64,000 bases of DNA from Bacteroidales bacterium (GTDB lineage: Bacteria > Bacteroidota > Bacteroidia > Bacteroidales > UBA12077): assembly GCA_016342685.1 (NCBI GenBank), contig JAEINU010000001.1:248001-312000 (forward strand), written 5' to 3'. The notes under the pieces are model-generated. The model was not told where the DNA came from, searched no databases, and saw only the letters and a program-made list of their open reading frames with translations. A program made the position numbers and the translations under genes. Shown in pieces: positions 44,915-54,553 of this stretch; the stretch's first letter is position 1; every line of letters begins with the position of its first letter.

Positions 44915-45342
44915 AAAGAATATCAGGATTGTCAGGTTCTGGTAAAAGCTACTATTGCTAAGGAATTGGAATTTGAGATACAAGAGTAGATCTTTTTCTT
45001 CAAGATGGAAGCAAAACTACACGCAGAATATCAGAGGTTTCGAAAGCATCTTTGAATAGTTATACAATTCTTATAAATTGTTTTATCCCACAAACAAAAG
45101 AAATTCTAGATCAAGCTAAGAAAATTAGTGGAAAGAATGAACTTATTGCAATTCACGTATATACTTTGCTTCAGGAATGTGAAAAAAGTAATGAAAAAGC
45201 CTCTATTTCCAAGCACAAGTTGGTCTTATTAAAAATTTCAAAGGCGCTGATTCTATGTATAAAAAATCAACAAATCTAGATATAGAAATAAAATGAGAGA
45301 GTTATCATAAGAAGATGCTGTTAAAAAAAAATATTAGATAAG
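44915..45342 (+). pseudogene. cysC: cysC (adenylylsulfate kinase) pseudogene
   Basis: Fragments of APS kinase in shifting frames, in the right order. First comes SGLSGSGKS, broken by an extra base inside the P-loop, then TIAKELEFEIQ in the shifted frame. A deletion after LQDG is followed by RRISEVSKASLNSYTILINC and FIPQTKEILDQAKKISG. Another frameshift leads to LYFQAQVGLIKNFKGADSMY and a tail near ELS-EDAVKKIL. A 75-codon open frame at 45052-45279 is only part of this remnant. It lies just upstream of cysD and cysN, its normal neighbours. Confidence 0.85.
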
Positions 45343-45372
45343 CTTTTACTTCGCATAAAATATAAAAATGCT

Positions 45373-45380
45373 TAATTTTG
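45373..45380 (+). promoter_or_regulatory. -7 box of cysDN
   Basis: TAATTTTG, an exact TAnnTTTG box, 28 bp before the cysD start. It shows that cysDN can be transcribed apart from the decayed cysC. Confidence 0.5.
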
Positions 45381-45408
45381 CTGCTCCGAAAGGTAAAAAA
45401 TATTTAAT

Positions 45409-46317
45409 ATGGATAATAAATATCGAATAAATCACTTAAGAGAATTAGAGGCGGAATCAATTTTTGTAATAAGAGAAGTTGTTGCTCAGTTTGAAAATCC
45501 TTGTATGCTTTTTTCAGGAGGAAAGGATTCAATTATTATGTTTCATCTTGCTCGAAAAGCATTTTGGCCAGCGAGAGTGCCTTTTCCTTTAATGCATATA
45601 GATACAGGTCATAATTTTGATGAAACTATCGAATTTCGAGATAAATTGATGAAGGAGACTGAAACGAATCTTATCGTAAAATATGTTCAGGATTCAATTA
45701 ATAAAGGTAAAGTGATTGACGAAACTGGTGTAAATGCAAGTCGAAATAAACTCCAAACAACAACCCTATTAGATGGAATCGAAGAAATGAAATTCGATTG
45801 TGCTATGGGAGGTGGTAGACGTGATGAAGAAAAGGCTCGTGCAAAAGAACGCTTTTTCTCTCATAGAGATGAATTTGGCCAGTGGGATCCAAAAAATCAA
45901 CGTCCAGAATTATGGAATATTTTTAATGGGAAAAAGCATATGGGGGAACATTTTAGAGTTTTTCCAATAAGCAATTGGACAGAAATGGATGTTTGGCAAT
46001 ATATTATGCTTGAAAATATTCCTATTCCAAATTTATATTTTTCGCACGAAAGGGAAATTGTTGAACGTGATGGAACAATTCTAGCAGCTGGTGAATTTGT
46101 GACATTGAAAGATGGAGAAATACCGGAAAAAAGGATTATTCGCTTTAGAACAATTGGTGATATGACTTGCACAGGTGCTGTTGAATCAAAGGCTAACTCT
46201 TTGGAGGAAATTATTGAAGAAGTGGCCGCAACTCGTGTTACTGAGCGTGGTGGAAGATATGATGATAAGCGTTCCGAAGCAGCAATGGAGGATCGTAAGA
46301 AAGAAGGATATTTTTAA
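45409..46317 (+). CDS. cysD: Sulfate adenylyltransferase subunit 2
   Basis: 302 residues. The PP-loop SGGKDSIIMF begins at residue 36; GGGRRDEEKARAKERFFS and ISNWTEMDVWQYI follow as in CysD. It forms adenosine 5'-phosphosulfate (APS) from ATP and sulfate with the CysN GTPase. It is 30 bp upstream of cysN. The adjacent APS kinase gene is broken. Confidence 0.95.
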   Translation: MDNKYRINHLRELEAESIFVIREVVAQFENPCMLFSGGKDSIIMFHLARKAFWPARVPFPLMHIDTGHNFDETIEFRDKLMKETETNLIVKYVQDSINKGKVIDETGVNASRNKLQTTTLLDGIEEMKFDCAMGGGRRDEEKARAKERFFSHRDEFGQWDPKNQRPELWNIFNGKKHMGEHFRVFPISNWTEMDVWQYIMLENIPIPNLYFSHEREIVERDGTILAAGEFVTLKDGEIPEKRIIRFRTIGDMTCTGAVESKANSLEEIIEEVAATRVTERGGRYDDKRSEAAMEDRKKEGYF

Positions 46318-46347
46318 TTAGTAGGAATTTAATAGAACTTATATATC

Positions 46348-47622
46348 ATGTCAGAAGATTATAATAAAGGTTATTTAGATATGGAGCTTTTACGTTTTAC
46401 TACAGCAGGTAGTGTAGATGATGGTAAAAGTACTCTTATTGGAAGATTATTATATGATAGTAAAGCCATTTTCGAAGATCAAATGGAATCAATCGAGAAG
46501 GCAAGTTTAAAAACAGGGGATGGAGAGGTTAATCTTGCTTTGCTAACAGATGGTTTAAGAGCAGAGCGTGAACAAGGAATTACAATTGATGTAGCCTATA
46601 GATATTTTGCAACTCCAAAAAGAAAATTCATTATAGCCGATACTCCTGGTCATGTGCAATATACAAGAAATATGGTAACTGGCGCTTCTACAGCAAATGT
46701 TGCTTTAATTTTGGTCGATGCACGAAATGGAATAATTGAGCAAACTTTAAGACATGCCTTTATTGCATCTTTATTACAAATTCCTCACATTATTGTTTGT
46801 GTGAACAAAATGGATTTGGTTGAATATAAGGAAGAAGTATTTGATGAAATAAAATCTGGATTTGATAAGATTTCAACCAAATTAGATGTTCATGATATTC
46901 GATTTGTGCCTATTAGCGCCAAGCTTGGAGATAATGTCGTAGATAGATCAGAAAACATGGATTGGTACGATGGTCCAACTCTAATGTATTTATTAGAAAA
47001 TATTCATATTGCTAGCGACATTAACCATGTTGACACTCGTTTTCCTGTGCAATATGTAATTCGACCAATGAAAGATGAATATCATGATTACAGAGGATAT
47101 GCCGGTAGAATAGAAGGTGGAGTGTTTCGTAAAGGTGATCCTGTAAAAGTTTTACCTTCGGGATTAACATCAAAAATTAAATCAATTGATATGTTTGAAG
47201 GAGAAATAGATATGGCATTTGCTCCTCAGTCTATTACTTTAAGTTTAGAAGATGATATTGATATAAGTAGAGGTGATTTAATTATTAAAGATAATGGTTT
47301 ACCAGAATCAAGTCAGGATATAGAAATGATGCTTTGTTGGTTTCACGAAAAACCAATGGTTTTAGGAGGTAAGTATACAATAAAACATACAACTAATGAC
47401 TTGCGTTGCGTAATTCGTGATGTAAATTATAAGATTGATGTAAATACCTTGGAGCACAATAACGATGATAAGATAGTTGGATTAAACGACATTGCAAAGA
47501 TTACAGTTAAAACAACTAAGCCTTTATTTTATGATTCATACAGAAAGAATAGAAAAACAGGTAGTGTAATTTTAATTGATGAAGCGACAAATAATACCGT
47601 TGCTGCGGGAATGATAATGTAA
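46348..47622 (+). CDS. cysN: Sulfate adenylyltransferase subunit 1 (GTPase)
   Basis: 424 residues, CysN only, without the CysC kinase domain that is fused in some species. G1 is GSVDDGKS (21-28), with DTPGH and NKMD further on. GTP hydrolysis drives APS synthesis by CysD. Because no intact kinase is near, APS made here would have to be used by an APS reductase or by a cysC elsewhere. Confidence 0.95.
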   Translation: MSEDYNKGYLDMELLRFTTAGSVDDGKSTLIGRLLYDSKAIFEDQMESIEKASLKTGDGEVNLALLTDGLRAEREQGITIDVAYRYFATPKRKFIIADTPGHVQYTRNMVTGASTANVALILVDARNGIIEQTLRHAFIASLLQIPHIIVCVNKMDLVEYKEEVFDEIKSGFDKISTKLDVHDIRFVPISAKLGDNVVDRSENMDWYDGPTLMYLLENIHIASDINHVDTRFPVQYVIRPMKDEYHDYRGYAGRIEGGVFRKGDPVKVLPSGLTSKIKSIDMFEGEIDMAFAPQSITLSLEDDIDISRGDLIIKDNGLPESSQDIEMMLCWFHEKPMVLGGKYTIKHTTNDLRCVIRDVNYKIDVNTLEHNNDDKIVGLNDIAKITVKTTKPLFYDSYRKNRKTGSVILIDEATNNTVAAGMIM

Positions 47623-47641
47623 GTTAAGTTTATATATAAAT

Positions 47642-47669
47642 AAAAAAGCTCCGAATACGGAGCTTTTTT
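47642..47669. terminator. Bidirectional hairpin terminator
   Basis: AAAAAAGCTCCG (47642-47653), loop AATA, CGGAGCTTTTTT (47658-47669). It lies between cysN and the convergent NUDIX gene; its end touches the NUDIX stop region. Confidence 0.9.
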
Positions 47670-48097
47670 TATTTTAGGTGCAAATATTCATTTATTATAT
47701 CAGCATGATCAAAAGCTAAATTAGGCAAATCCTCTAGGGTGAACCATTTTAGTTCTTTGGCATCATCACCAGCTTCTATTTTTTGATTGTTGTTCTGAAG
47801 TTCGCCTGTGTAAATAATAGAAATAGTTCTTCCTCTAGGATCTCTTCCTACTTTCCCAAAAGATTTGAATTGGTTTAATAAAATATCATTAATAGAAGTT
47901 TCTTCTTCAAGTTCTCTATAGGCTGCAGTTTCAATTTCTTCGTCAATATCAATAAATCCTCCAGGTAGAGCCCACTGGTTTTTGTAAGGTTCATTTTTTC
48001 GTTTAATTAATAAAATATTTCTTAAATTATTAATCGAACGCATAACTATTATATCTACCGTAACAGCCGGTCTTTGGTAAGCATACGTGTAGATCAT
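47669..48097 (-). CDS. NUDIX hydrolase
   Basis: 142 residues. The Nudix box is complete: GGFIDIDEEIETAAYRELEE continuing to ET, with the catalytic REL-EE glutamates. It probably cleaves a nucleoside diphosphate derivative, possibly ADP-ribose given the GRDPRGRTISIIYTG segment. It starts 2 bp after the stop of a tiny membrane-protein gene. Confidence 0.88.
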   Translation of the reverse strand: MIYTYAYQRPAVTVDIIVMRSINNLRNILLIKRKNEPYKNQWALPGGFIDIDEEIETAAYRELEEETSINDILLNQFKSFGKVGRDPRGRTISIIYTGELQNNNQKIEAGDDAKELKWFTLEDLPNLAFDHADIINEYLHLK

Positions 48098-48099
48098 AT

Positions 48100-48204
48100 T
48101 TAATCGTTATTTCTATTTCTTTTATTTTCCTGTTTTCTTTTAATTATTAGAAATAAAACAATAACTACAGAAAATATAAAGACTAAAATATGTAATCTTC
48201 CCAT
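48100..48204 (-). CDS. Small single-helix membrane protein
   Basis: A 34-residue frame with one membrane helix (LHILVFIFSVVIVLFLII) and a basic Lys/Arg/Asn tail. It fills the gap between the NlpC/P60 gene (10 bp upstream) and the NUDIX gene (2 bp downstream), the spacing expected of a real operon member. No family is recognised. Confidence 0.5.
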   Translation of the reverse strand: MGRLHILVFIFSVVIVLFLIIKRKQENKRNRNND

Positions 48205-48214
48205 TATTTGTAAT

Positions 48215-48991
48215 TTAAATGATTATTCTTTTAATAATTCTTAGCTTATGAGTGTATTTGTTGAGTTCCGTATTAAAAATGCCTTGTTGGTCAATTTTAT
48301 CAATTCTAACTTTTATAGATGAATGGATGATATTATTATTATCAATTATAATCCCGACATGAGTTATAATACCTTCGTTATTATCAAAAAACGCTAAATC
48401 TCCAATTTGAGTATCTCCAATAAAGTTAATTGTATTACCCAATTTCACCTGTTGATATGAATCGCGAGGAATAATTTGTCCAATGGCTTTAAAAATTACT
48501 TGTGTAAAGCCAGAACAGTCTATTCCAAATGGATTTTTGCCTCCCCATAAGTATGGCGAATTTAAAAATATTTTTGCCAATGATAGAATATCATTATTTA
48601 TGTTTGTGGTTGATATATTCTTAAGTTTATATTGCCGTTTTTTTATAGAAAATGTTGCATTGTTCTTATTGAAATTTGGTAGAGTTGAGCCAAAGGGGAG
48701 TCTAATTATTTCATTTGTGTCTGATATTAAAACATCTTCGGTAATACTTTTAAGAATATGACTGTCACTTTTAATAATTTGATTAAATTCTGTTTCGTTT
48801 AATACACTTATGCAACTTGAGCTTATCCACCCTTCATGATCATCATCTCGATTTTTGATATATGTCCAGTCATCATTTTGTTCGACAATCTGAAACAACT
48901 CTCCGAAAAGAATTTGGGTAACTAATTCGCTTCTTTCATTATTTTCTTTTCTAACAGGAATAACACTTATTTCACTAATCCCAAATACCAT
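48215..48991 (-). CDS. NlpC/P60 peptidase with bacterial SH3 domains
   Basis: 258 residues. The N-terminal ~120 residues form SH3-like repeats (DWTYIKNRDDDHEGWIS). Residues about 130-250 are a C40 peptidase: NPFGIDCSGFTQVIFKAIG with the catalytic Cys, and later THVGIIID with the His. Such enzymes cut gamma-D-Glu-diamino-acid bonds of cell-wall peptides. There is no obvious signal peptide, pointing to cytoplasmic wall-peptide recycling (YkfC-like). Confidence 0.88.
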   Translation of the reverse strand: MVFGISEISVIPVRKENNERSELVTQILFGELFQIVEQNDDWTYIKNRDDDHEGWISSSCISVLNETEFNQIIKSDSHILKSITEDVLISDTNEIIRLPFGSTLPNFNKNNATFSIKKRQYKLKNISTTNINNDILSLAKIFLNSPYLWGGKNPFGIDCSGFTQVIFKAIGQIIPRDSYQQVKLGNTINFIGDTQIGDLAFFDNNEGIITHVGIIIDNNNIIHSSIKVRIDKIDQQGIFNTELNKYTHKLRIIKRIII

Positions 48992-49145
48992 TTTGTTTTA
49001 TTTTAATGAATAAGATAAAAGTACAAATTACTGTTTAAAGATTATTAATTATAAAAGAATATTTGTTTTAAACAAACAAAAAGAATTCTTGTTAAAGCTG
49101 TAAACTAAAAAGAAGCAACTAATAATATTTGTTGTTGAAATTTTC

Positions 49146-49153
49146 TACATTTG
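49146..49153 (+). promoter_or_regulatory. -7 box of pgpH
   Basis: TACATTTG, exact TAnnTTTG, 22 bp before the start codon; a -33 at the usual distance is not clear. Confidence 0.5.
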
Positions 49154-49175
49154 TAATAGACTAATAAAATGAGGA

Positions 49176-51299
49176 ATGAAGAAGTTTTTCGATTATTTAA
49201 AGAGGAATTATAAATATATTTTTAGAGCATTCTTGTTTATACTTTCAATTGCAATTATAGTTTATATCTTCCCGCGCGAAGGGAAATTTAGATATGAGTT
49301 TCAGAAGGGGAAGCCTTGGATGCACACAAATCTTATTGCACCTTTTGATTTTGCAATTCAAAAAAGCGATAAAACGCTTCAGGATGAGAATGATAGTATA
49401 TTAAAGACATTTAAGCCGTATTTTAATTTTGATAGCTCAATTGCATATTCACAGAAAATCAAATTTCAAAACTACTATATTGAGACGCAAAGTGATTTTT
49501 TAAAAGCGAAGGAAGAAGAAAAAGCAAGTTTTAATAATTATCGAAAACAGAACTTTATAAAGAATGCAGAACTTTTTCAAATCAGGGCTCAGGGAATTCT
49601 TAACGAAATATATTTTACTGGAATTATTGATTTGAATGGAACAATTGAAGAAATTCAGGATTATACCGATATTATTGTTTTAAAGGATAAAGTCGCCGAA
49701 GATCGGTCATTAAATTCTTTATTTACTCAAAAGCATGCATATGAGATTGTAACAAAGAAAGTTAATGAATATTTAGATAGTAATAAAAGAGTTATTCGAT
49801 ATCCAGATTTCTATAAAAACATTAATCTTTACGAATTTATTACTGCAAATATAAATTATGATCAAAGTACCACGGAAAATGTAAAAGCAGAATTGTTAAA
49901 GAATATTTCATTAACAAAAGGGATGGTGCAATCGGGAGAAAAAATAATTGCACAAGGAGAAATAGTAGACAATAGCTCATTTCGTATTTTGGAATCATTA
50001 AAATATGAATCGGAAAACAGATTGGGACTCGGTTATTTTTCAGAAATAATTCTGCTTGGTCAAATAATATTTGTTTTTGCCTGTATTGGAGTACTTTTTC
50101 TTTTTTTACTGAATTTTAGAAGTGAGATACTCAAGCACAGCCTAAAAACAACATTTATTCTTATGTTAGTTGTAATGATTGTTGTGATAGCTAAATTTAC
50201 TGGGAATTATTTGTATGTAGTTCCTTTTGCTCTAATTCCTATTATTATAAAAACATTTTATGATGCTCGATTGGCTTTATTTATTCATATTGTTACAGTT
50301 CTTTTGGTTGGCTTTTTTGCACCTAATGGCTTCGAATTTGTATTCTTAAGCTTTATTGCAGGTATTGTTGCTATATTTAGTTTAACTAACTTATATCGAA
50401 GGGGTAAGCTGTTTTTGTCGGCAGGATTGGTATTCTTAAGTTATAGCTTTGTTTATTTTGGATTAGCAATTACTCAGGAAGGAAATTTTTCTGGAATTGA
50501 AATGAAGAATTTTATTTATTTTTCATTGAATGGTGGTTTGGTACTTTTGGCTTATCCATTGATTTACATCTTCGAAAAAACTTTCAGATTTATTTCTGAT
50601 TTAACTTTAATGGAACTTGCTGATACAAATCAAAAGCTCTTAAGAGAATTATCAGAAAAGGCTCCGGGAACATTTCAACACTCCATGCAGGTGGCAAATT
50701 TAGCCGAAGAAGCAATCCATAAAATTGGAGGAAATCCATTGTTAGTTAGGACAGGTGCCTTGTATCATGATATTGGTAAAATGAATAATCCAATTTATTT
50801 TATCGAGAATCAAAGAACGGGTTTTAACCCACACGATATGCATGAGTTCGACGAAAGTGCAAATATTATTATAAGTCATGTTAAAGATGGGATTGAATTG
50901 GCTAAAAAGAATAATTTGCCTGAACAACTAATAAACTTTATTCAAACACATCATGGTACAACAAAGGTGCAATATTTTTATAGGTCCTATATAAAGAAGT
51001 TTCCTGATCAAGATGTGGATGTAAATATGTTTACTTATCCCGGGCCTAAACCTTATTCAAAAGAAATGGCTGTGTTAATGATGGCCGATTCTGTAGAAGC
51101 AGCTTCTAGAAGTTTATCAAAAATTGATGAAGATACCATTAGCAATTTAGTTGATAATATAATAAACGATCAAATGAGTGAAGGTCAATTTGATAATGTT
51201 GATATATACTTTAAAGATATTACTGAAATTAAAGCTGTTTTTAAAGAGAAATTAAGAAATATTTATCACGCACGGATAAAGTATCCAGATAAGAAATAA
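49176..51299 (+). CDS. pgpH: 7TM-HD family c-di-AMP phosphodiesterase
   Basis: 707 residues. One N-terminal membrane helix, an extracytoplasmic domain (about 40-275), seven helices (about 285-480) and a cytoplasmic HD domain: FQHSMQVANLAEEA and ALYHDIGKM with H531-D532. This is the PgpH layout, whose known members hydrolyse cyclic di-AMP and affect osmotic and wall stress. Length is usual for the Bacteroidota form. It ends in a hairpin terminator. Confidence 0.93.
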   Translation: MKKFFDYLKRNYKYIFRAFLFILSIAIIVYIFPREGKFRYEFQKGKPWMHTNLIAPFDFAIQKSDKTLQDENDSILKTFKPYFNFDSSIAYSQKIKFQNYYIETQSDFLKAKEEEKASFNNYRKQNFIKNAELFQIRAQGILNEIYFTGIIDLNGTIEEIQDYTDIIVLKDKVAEDRSLNSLFTQKHAYEIVTKKVNEYLDSNKRVIRYPDFYKNINLYEFITANINYDQSTTENVKAELLKNISLTKGMVQSGEKIIAQGEIVDNSSFRILESLKYESENRLGLGYFSEIILLGQIIFVFACIGVLFLFLLNFRSEILKHSLKTTFILMLVVMIVVIAKFTGNYLYVVPFALIPIIIKTFYDARLALFIHIVTVLLVGFFAPNGFEFVFLSFIAGIVAIFSLTNLYRRGKLFLSAGLVFLSYSFVYFGLAITQEGNFSGIEMKNFIYFSLNGGLVLLAYPLIYIFEKTFRFISDLTLMELADTNQKLLRELSEKAPGTFQHSMQVANLAEEAIHKIGGNPLLVRTGALYHDIGKMNNPIYFIENQRTGFNPHDMHEFDESANIIISHVKDGIELAKKNNLPEQLINFIQTHHGTTKVQYFYRSYIKKFPDQDVDVNMFTYPGPKPYSKEMAVLMMADSVEAASRSLSKIDEDTISNLVDNIINDQMSEGQFDNVDIYFKDITEIKAVFKEKLRNIYHARIKYPDKK

Positions 51300-51304
51300 T
51301 AATA

Positions 51305-51334
51305 AAAAAAAGCAGCCTTAAAGCTGCTTTTTTT
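51305..51334. terminator. Bidirectional hairpin terminator
   Basis: AAAAAAAGCAGC (51305-51316) pairs with GCTGCTTTTTTT (51323-51334), loop of 6 nt. It ends pgpH and the convergent lolA gene. Confidence 0.88.
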
Positions 51335-51336
51335 AT

Positions 51337-51987
51337 CTAGAATCGTAAGTCTATTATTTCAATGTCTTTATAATCTTTTTCATTAAAAGTAAAGAATGAA
51401 TCATTTATCGGTTTATTTAACTGATAGTTAAATAATGATATTGTATAATGTGATCCATCTTTCCCAAATATAGTAGCCGAACTTATAGTATTTTCATTTG
51501 TATTAATTTGCAATCGAATTCTTGAAAAATCTTCTTCTAAGTCAAGTGGGAATAAATCAATAATCGAATATTTTATTCCTTTTTGGGTGGAGTTATTTAC
51601 AAGTTGATATTTATAATCATTTTCATAAATCGTAAATAATTTTTTTGGATTACTGAAAATATCATCGTCATTAGGATCGGGTTCAGTAATATTTACTTCG
51701 TTAACTTCTGAAATGTAGTTCCATAATGTTTTTCCATTAAAGAAAGATTCAGAACCCATAAAGGTTAATTGGTACATGTTACCTTTCATAGTAATAGATC
51801 CCTTAGAAGTATTCTCTATGTTTTCTTTAATATTTTTAAAATAAATAGAGAAATCTGCCTGAATAACAGAATGTGATTTTGTCTTTTCTGTAAGTTGATT
51901 TAATATCTTTTCAGCCTCAGGATCTTTTTGAGAAAATGTTGCAAAGGATATTCCTATTAAAACAGTAAATAAAAATAAATTTTTCAT
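51337..51987 (-). CDS. lolA: LolA-like outer-membrane lipoprotein carrier
   Basis: About 216 residues from ATG 51987 (earlier ATG 52014 would overlap ftsK and spoil the signal peptide). Signal peptide MKNLFLFTVLIGISFATFSQ; mature protein with the LolA features KGSITMKGNMYQLTF and WNYISEVNEVNITEPDPND. It carries lipoproteins across the periplasm. It directly follows ftsK, an order common in Bacteroidota. Confidence 0.85.
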   Translation of the reverse strand: MKNLFLFTVLIGISFATFSQKDPEAEKILNQLTEKTKSHSVIQADFSIYFKNIKENIENTSKGSITMKGNMYQLTFMGSESFFNGKTLWNYISEVNEVNITEPDPNDDDIFSNPKKLFTIYENDYKYQLVNNSTQKGIKYSIIDLFPLDLEEDFSRIRLQINTNENTISSATIFGKDGSHYTISLFNYQLNKPINDSFFTFNEKDYKDIEIIDLRF

Positions 51988-52000
51988 AATAAGATGTATC

Positions 52001-54436
52001 TTAGTTATTGTCAAGGAAATCTTTCAAATACTGTTCCAAAGAATATTCATCGGCAAATAAAACCTGTCGCGCTTTACTACCTTCGAATGGTCCAACAATA
52101 TTCGCTGCTTCTAACTGATCAATTATTCTACCTGCACGATTATATCCAATCGAGAATTTTCGTTGTATTAATGATGTTGATCCTTGCTGATTCCTCACTA
52201 CCATTCTTGCAGCATCTTCAAACATTACATCACGTTTTGAAAAGTCAACTTGACCAATTTCATTGTTTCCTTCTTGAGTATATTCTGGTAGTTCAAAAGC
52301 CGTAGGATAACCTTGTTGAGATTCAATAAAATCAGTTATTTTATCTAATTCGGGCGTGTCAATAAATGCGCATTGTAATCGAACCAAATCACTGCCGGTT
52401 GAAACAAGCATGTCTCCACGACCAATTAATTGATTTGCACCAGGACTATCGAGAATAGTTCTTGAGTCAATCATCGAAGAAACTCTAAATGCAATTCGAG
52501 CAGGGAAATTCGCTTTAATTGTACCCGTAATAATATTTGTCGAAGGACGTTGTGTTGCTATTATTAAATGGATTCCAATTGCACGGGCTAATTGAGCCAA
52601 TCGAGTTATCGGACCTTCAATTTCTTTACCAGCTGTCATAATAAGATCAGCAAATTCATCAATCACTAATACAATGTATGGTAAATATTTATGTCCTTTT
52701 TCAGGATTTAGCCTACGTGCTATAAACTTAGCGTTGTATTCTTTAATATTTCGAACCTGCCCTAATTTTAATAGATCGTACCTATTATCCATTTCAACAC
52801 ATAAAGAGTTTAGAGTGCAAACAACTTTTTGAGTATCAGTTATAATTGGTTCCTCTGAATCTGGAAGTTTTGCTAAAAAATGCTTCTCTATTTTTGTATA
52901 AAGAGTGAGTTCAACCTTTTTAGGGTCGACCATCACAAATTTTAATTGAGAAGGGTGTTTTTTATAAAGAAGTGATGCTATTATAGCATTTAATCCGACA
53001 GATTTACCTTGTCCTGTAGCACCTGCAACTAATAGGTGGGGCATTTTTGCTAAATCAATAACAAAAGTTTCGTTCGAAATTGTTTTTCCAAGACCAATAG
53101 CCAGATCATATTTTGATTCTCTAAATACTTTCGATTCCAATATTGATCGCATTGAAACAATCTCTGGTTTTAGATTTGGAACTTCAATACCGATTGTTCC
53201 TCGTCCAGGAATAGGTGCAATTATTCTTATTCCTAAAGCGGCTAAACTAAGAGCAATATCGTCTTCAAGGTTTTTAATTTTTGAGATACGTACTCCAGGA
53301 GCAGGAATTATCTCATATAGAGTAACTGTTGGTCCAACAGTAGCTTTAATTTTATCAATTTGTATTTTGTAATTTGCAAGAGTATCTACAATCCTATTTT
53401 TATTAGCAATTATTTCCTCTTTATCGATTTCTCCATTAGAATTTTGCCCGTGATTTTCAAGTAAATTTAAAGGTGGAAGTTTGTATGAAGAAAGTTCTAA
53501 AGTTGGATCAAAATCTTCTAATTCTAGGCTCTTAACTTTCCCATTTAGCTTTTCTTCTTTGTGCTGTTCAATGGTAATTTCTATATTTTCTTCTGATTCT
53601 GTTGTGTCATTTTCTTTATTGTTGTCTTTAAGAAGAGATATCTCCATTTCGTCTTCTGGCTCGACAACAGAATCTGCTTTTTCAGTTTTACGAGGAGTAA
53701 ATATTAGATCATCATCCAAGGTTATTTCCTGTTCTTCTGTAGTTTCAGATTTTGTTGTTATTGTTTTTTCCTCTTCCTCTTTTTCTCTTTTTTCAGATTT
53801 ATTGTATTGATCGTCAAATTCATTATATTCTTTTTTAAATAAACCTGCGGAAATTTTTACAATCCAGTCAAATGATTTTTTCGAAGAGAAAATTATAAAA
53901 GTGATTATTGCAATTGCAAGTAATAAAGCTGTACCTACTTTTCCTAGAAACGAATTAATCCATTGAGCTATAATATACCCATGACTTCCTCCAAGTCCAC
54001 TTCCTAAAAAACCATTCGAATTTCCAAATAAATATCCAAGAAGAACTGAAAGGATTATAGTACCAATAATTGTTATTTTAAATGATTTTCTGATTGAATA
54101 TATTTTGATGTTGAAAAATTTGAGTCCGATTATTAGAAATAAGAAAGGGAATGTAAATGAAGCTATTCCAAACCATTTGTTAATAAATAGATTAGCAAAA
54201 TGAGCACCAGCTTTTCCCGACCAATTTTCAGCATTAATATCTGTTCCCGAAATAACTTTTGAGTATTGGAAGCTTTGATCAACTTTCCATGTGAAAAAAT
54301 ACGAAATAAAGGCTAGTGTAAGAAAAGCAGCTAAAAATATTGTAAAAACACCTAAAACAATTTTAATTCGTTCGTCTGATAGTATTTTCTTCTTCTTCTT
54401 TTTAGTTCTAGGTTTGGTATTTGATTTTTTTGCCAT
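52001..54436 (-). CDS. ftsK: DNA translocase FtsK/SpoIIIE
   Basis: 811 residues. N-terminal membrane helices (four, about 25-190), a charged Glu/Lys linker (200-310), then the motor with Walker A VAGATGQGKSVGLNA and Walker B YIVLVIDEFADLIM, and a C-terminal gamma winged helix (STSLIQRKFSIGYNRAGRI). It pumps chromosome ends across the closing septum and activates XerCD recombination at dif. Confidence 0.95.
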   Translation of the reverse strand: MAKKSNTKPRTKKKKKKILSDERIKIVLGVFTIFLAAFLTLAFISYFFTWKVDQSFQYSKVISGTDINAENWSGKAGAHFANLFINKWFGIASFTFPFLFLIIGLKFFNIKIYSIRKSFKITIIGTIILSVLLGYLFGNSNGFLGSGLGGSHGYIIAQWINSFLGKVGTALLLAIAIITFIIFSSKKSFDWIVKISAGLFKKEYNEFDDQYNKSEKREKEEEEKTITTKSETTEEQEITLDDDLIFTPRKTEKADSVVEPEDEMEISLLKDNNKENDTTESEENIEITIEQHKEEKLNGKVKSLELEDFDPTLELSSYKLPPLNLLENHGQNSNGEIDKEEIIANKNRIVDTLANYKIQIDKIKATVGPTVTLYEIIPAPGVRISKIKNLEDDIALSLAALGIRIIAPIPGRGTIGIEVPNLKPEIVSMRSILESKVFRESKYDLAIGLGKTISNETFVIDLAKMPHLLVAGATGQGKSVGLNAIIASLLYKKHPSQLKFVMVDPKKVELTLYTKIEKHFLAKLPDSEEPIITDTQKVVCTLNSLCVEMDNRYDLLKLGQVRNIKEYNAKFIARRLNPEKGHKYLPYIVLVIDEFADLIMTAGKEIEGPITRLAQLARAIGIHLIIATQRPSTNIITGTIKANFPARIAFRVSSMIDSRTILDSPGANQLIGRGDMLVSTGSDLVRLQCAFIDTPELDKITDFIESQQGYPTAFELPEYTQEGNNEIGQVDFSKRDVMFEDAARMVVRNQQGSTSLIQRKFSIGYNRAGRIIDQLEAANIVGPFEGSKARQVLFADEYSLEQYLKDFLDNN

Positions 54437-54553
54437 TGATTATAAATACAATTAGTTTTTTACTCTGAAGTTTGAAATTTACTACAAAGTAAACGAAATA
54501 ACAGAAATAAATAACAGAAAAATGGTATTAAATATTGTATTCGGAGTCGAGGA

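Noticed and set aside
45052-45279. 75-codon open frame as a new small gene
   Set aside because: Its sequence and both flanks in other frames match APS kinase, so it is a piece of a cysC pseudogene.
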